From: Rosellinia necatrix | Taxonomy: Eukaryota; Ascomycota; Sordariomycetes; Xylariales; Xylariaceae | DNA: 64,000 nt | Reading direction: 5' to 3' | Assembly: GCA_021209875.1 (NCBI GenBank) | Contig: JAGYVD010000010.1 | Span: 2,046,001 to 2,110,000 of the forward strand | In this document: positions 60,391-64,000 of the stretch, piece by piece | Layout: the number at the start of each line of letters is the position of its first letter | Numbering within the stretch: the stretch's first letter is position 1 | Notes under the pieces: generated by a model | Told to the model about the DNA's origin: nothing | Seen by the model: the letters and a program-made list of their open reading frames with translations, nothing else | Databases searched by the model: none | Made by a program: the position numbers and the translations under genes

Positions 60391-62950
60391 ATGGCGGTGC
60401 AGTCTACCCTTCGCCATGCGGCGTCCGAAGACATCCTGATGGTTTTCATTGACAAGTACAAGAAACTCGTCAAGGATCGCTTCCAGAAGACCTCGCGCCG
60501 AGCGAAGCTTGTTGCGACGCTTGCCTTGGCCCTATCCATCGTCCTCGGTGCCGAAGGGAGTCGGAGGTGGTGGAAACGGAGAAGGCAAGAAAAGGAGCAG
60601 GGCCGCAAGCTTGTGCGCACCAACTCCTGGCTTCTGGGGAAGGATGGATCGCGGACAATCTACGTTCCTTATAAGGACGGCACCTCCAAGGTCGTCATTC
60701 ATAGGACGAAACCCCTCACATTCGAAGCGCATCGACGACTTTTCTTAAATCCGCCCAAGGTTTCCGGCCTGGGCGACGGAACCGTCCCATCCGCGCAGAC
60801 AAAACCCGGCTTAAACCTCGCATTTCTTCATCAGTTCTTAAGCTTGATGAGCATCATGATACCGCGATGGACGAGTAAAGAGGCCGGGCTATTAGTCAGC
60901 CACGGTGTGTTTTTGATGTTGCGCACATATCTTTCGCTAGTGGTGGCGCGCCTCGACGGCGAGATCGTTCGCGATTTGGTCGCAGGGAATGGCCGACTTT
61001 TCCTCTGGGGCATAGCTAAGGTTAGTCGCCGTATTCCCCCTGTCTCACTTGATTCTTGCGCTAACTATTCCATACAGTGGTGCGGACTTGGTGGCTTTGC
61101 CGCGTATACCAATTCCATGATCAAATTCCTCGAGTCCAAGGTGTCAATCGCATTCCGCACCCGGTTAACACGATACATTCACGACTTATACCTCAACGAT
61201 AATCTCAACTACTATAAGTTATCTAACTCGGACGGTGGGATCGGCCAAGGTGCCGATCAGTTCATTACCCAAGATCTCACTCTTTTCTGCGCATCGGCCG
61301 CGAATCTGTATTCATCCCTCGGGAAACCGTTTGTGGATCTCTGTGTCTTCAACTACCAGCTCTACCGTTCTCTAGGCCCCTTAGCTCTAACTGGTTTGCT
61401 GAGCAACTACTTCCTTACCGCTAGCATCCTTCGAAGGATGTCCCCGCCATTTGGAAAATTAAAGGCAGTGGAGGGCCGCAAAGAAGGCGACTTCAGAGGC
61501 TTACATGCTCGCCTGATAGCCAATGCCGAGGAAGTTGCATTTTACGGCGGCGCCGAAATGGAGAAGACATTCCTCAATAGGGAATTCAAGTCGCTGAAGA
61601 ATTGGATGGAGGGCATATACATGCTTAAGATCCGATATAACATTCTTGAGGACTTCATTCTGAAGTACAGCTGGAGCGCATACGGCTATCTTCTATCATC
61701 TCTCCCGGTCTTCCTCCCGGCTTGGGGCGGACTCGGAGGTGCGATGGAAATGCTCGAGCATGCTGAAAAGGGCGGCCGTGAGCGCAATCGTATGAAGGAC
61801 TTCATCACCAACAAACGCCTCATGCTCTCGCTTGCCGATGCCGGCGGTCGCATGATGTATTCTATCAAAGACCTCGCTGAGTTGGCTGGATACACAAGTC
61901 GAGTGTATACCCTCATTTCCACGCTTCATCGGGTCCATGCCGACGCGTACTTCCCCCGAGCCAGCGGTAATGAGCTCTATTCGCTCTCCGACGTCCAAGG
62001 AACAATTCAGAAAGGGTTTGATGGCGTTCGACTCGAACATGTACCCATCGTTGCGCCAGGCCTCTGGCCCCAGGGTGGCGAAGAGTTGTTAGAATCACTA
62101 TCTCTAATCGTCCGCCGAGGAGAACATTTATTGATTTCGGGCCCTAACGGTGTTGGCAAAAGCGCCATTGCAAGAGTCCTTGCTGGGTTATGGCCTGTAT
62201 ATCGTGGGTTGGTCAGCCGACCAAAATCGATTGGCGAGGACGGTATAATGTTTTTACCCCAGCGACCGTATTTGAGCATCGGCACTCTCCGCGATCAGGT
62301 CATCTACCCGGATGGAGAACTCGATATGCGGCTAAAGCGCAAGAGCGAAGACGATTTAAAGCGTGCTCTTGATGCAGCCAAACTTGGATATCTACCGGAT
62401 CGCGAAGGCGGGTGGGATACGCGAAAAGAATGGAAAGATGTGCTTAGTGGTGGCGAGAAACAGAGAGTCGGCATCGCACGATTACTTTATCATGAACCCC
62501 AGTACGCCATTATTGATGAGGGCACAAGCGCAGTATCTAGTGATGTTGAAGGTCTTCTTTATGAAACATGTAAAGAGAAAGGCATAAGTAAGTCACATGC
62601 TAAAAATACTTTGATAAGATATCTAATGGCTTGTAGCATTGATCACTATATCCACTCGGGCCTCTCTCAAGAAATACCATACATTCAACCTAGCTCTTGG
62701 CGCAGGTGACAACGGTGATGAGTGGGAGTTTGAACGCATTGGAACCGAACGCGAAAAGTTACAAGTCGAGCGAGAGCTACAAGATCTCCGCGAACGACTA
62801 TCACAGGTCGAACAATGGAGACAACGTCGCCAAGAAATCGAGAAAGAGCTGGCTCAAGTTTGGACCGAAAAGAACGACGTCCCCCTGGATCCGCCTCCCT
62901 ACGTCCAAAACCCCGAACAGGATACTGATGCTACAACAACAGAATTTTGA
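60391..62950 (+). CDS. pxa2: Peroxisomal ABC half-transporter, ABCD/Pxa2 type
   Basis: Half-transporter of the ABCD family that with its partner (Pxa1) imports activated long-chain fatty acids into peroxisomes for beta-oxidation. Exons 60391-61020, 61078-62587 and 62637-62950 encode 817 residues. An N-terminal basic segment (FQKTSRRAKLVATLALALSI) comes first. Then follow the ABCD membrane domain (LTRYIHDLYLNDNLNYYKLS; NAEEVAFYGG, the family EAA-like motif) and the nucleotide-binding domain. Walker A is GPNGVGKS (about residue 564), the signature LSGGEKQR (about 665) and Walker B IIDEGTSAVS. The last splice restores GITLITISTRASLKKYH. A coiled-coil-like Glu/Arg-rich tail (about 740-790) follows. 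The first intron (61021-61077, 57 nt, GCTAAC branch) keeps the frame open if retained. Typical genes are intact like this one. Confidence 0.92.
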
Positions 62951-64000
62951 GAATAGATGTATTAGCGACAAGCCGTATTGTGCTCCATATGGCCTATATA
63001 GACGTTAGAGAAGAGCCTTATAGTACACTAGGCAAAAGAAAATATTTATACAACATATCGGCTTTTCTCAATCTATCATATTATTACCCACCACCCAATT
63101 ATTTCTAGGGACAGTGATAATTGAGTTTATACGGTTAGAACTAAATCAACACCTCGGCCACATACCAGCCTGGTCGGCCATCAAATATATATTAACGCCA
63201 ACACGGCATAGCTGTTTGTTTCAGCCATTAAATGTTCAGCGCGACGCTCACCTACTTTCCATGTAGTCATACTCTAACGGTATTCACACAAGAGTCTTAT
63301 GAGGGTTCGGGGCAGGCGTGATGTGTACTATATAGATTGGCCTTGTTTACATCGTGTGCCATGTTTCCAGTGGGAAATTGTCGTCGTATGTGATGCATAC
63401 TCCTCCTCTATAGAACTGCCGGTCAACGAAAACGATTGGTTTGTCCCTTGCCGGCTAATGCCGTGATACGTTAACTGTCCGTTACTATTGCTAGTCAAAT
63501 TGTCTAGAACAATGTCGCTCTTGCCGACACATTGTGACACCAGCGAAATAACGGCTAGGATACACCACGCAATAATGATCTTAGATCGTGTTATCCGGCC
63601 ACAATAGCAATGCTCCCCCAAATGGTACGCCATTTCTTTGGAGTTTGTCTTAAACTGTTGCTCGGCGAAGGGCTATCTAAAGGCTCTTGATATAAATTTA
63701 TCATGTGTTCGGAACCACGAGCTGGAGCTAATTCATCGCAGCGACATATACCCCAAACAGACCGCCCCCAATATCTTAGTCAAAATGAGATGGCAATTAC
63801 ATCGCTTGATGGGTAGCTCGCCAAAGTAGCCTACGCTTTGCCGGTCGGGTTCTGACCGTTTAGACGAATGAAGGTAGGTTGAGTATGTATTCATGATGGG
63901 TTCGGATAGCTAAGGTAATAATCATGTTAGCCCCATAGACTCACACGTGGTTAGCTGCCTGACAGATATCCAAGGCGATTCTTTGAGCCCACTTAGTCAA
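62951..64000. other. Right-hand flank without a supported gene
   Basis: AT-rich 3' flank of the ABC transporter. A minus-strand frame at 63328-63633 encodes 101 residues with a hydrophobic stretch (IIIAWCILAVISLVSQCVG) that could be a signal or membrane anchor. No family is recognised, and the frame may be chance. Confidence 0.4.

Noticed and set aside
63328..63633. 101-codon minus-strand frame with a hydrophobic segment
   Set aside because: Possible small membrane or secreted protein, but there is no independent support, so it is not listed as a gene.
1..64000. tRNA or rRNA genes, CRISPR arrays, transposase or reverse transcriptase remains
   Set aside because: No tRNA B-box-like GGTTCRANYCC pattern with a matching cloverleaf, no repeat arrays of that type, and no recognisable transposon protein motifs were found by eye.

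Overview
The window is nuclear DNA from a filamentous ascomycete (Pezizomycotina, most likely a Sordariomycete). The genes carry many short introns of about 47-190 nt with GTRNGT donors, CTAAC/CTGAC branch sites and (C/T)AG acceptors. Gene families such as Zn2Cys6 regulators, rhodopsin-like/Pth11-type membrane proteins, the fungal PD-(D/E)XK nuclease-like family and fungal D-xylose reductase point the same way. A Xylariales-like genome would fit the many CCTA/TAGG tracts between genes, but that is only an impression. Most models below were spliced by eye from reading frame, splice signals and family motifs; nothing was confirmed with transcripts or database searches.

Layout. 0-10 kb: 5' end of an unknown gene running off the left edge (-), a secreted GH5 exo-beta-1,3-glucanase (+), a divergent fungal protein kinase (+), a repeat-rich spacer and a D-xylose reductase (+). 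9.6-15.2 kb: the PP1 regulator Sds22 (-), a seven-helix rhodopsin-like protein (-) and an unknown RRM-like protein (-). 16.5-26.8 kb: a BEM46-type alpha/beta hydrolase (+), a large GH36 Sip1/raffinose-synthase-type protein (-), divergently paired with the mitochondrial processing peptidase beta subunit (+), then a SET-domain protein (-). 26.8-40.2 kb is gene-poor: one secreted Ser/Thr-rich repeat protein, one doubtful mini-ORF and many CCTA/TAGG tracts.

40.2-48.3 kb: a 12-helix MFS transporter (+) converges with a 993-residue Zn2Cys6 transcription factor (-); next to it lies a broken PD-(D/E)XK nuclease-like gene. 50.4-63 kb: an agmatinase with a signal peptide and eight introns (+), the mitoribosomal protein mS38/Cox24 (-), a Psr1-type DLDET phosphatase (-) and a peroxisomal ABC half-transporter of the Pxa2/ABCD type (+).

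How the genes relate. No biosynthetic cluster is evident. The content is a mix of housekeeping genes (mitochondrial import and translation, PP1 regulation, fatty-acid import into peroxisomes) and lifestyle genes (cell-wall glucan, galactoside and pentose metabolism, membrane sensing, transport). I found no convincing undescribed multi-gene system. The most unusual items are the nuclease-like pseudogene with a RIP-type stop, mS38 without an in-frame AUG, the [SN]GWP repeat secreted protein, and very small exons in several genes.
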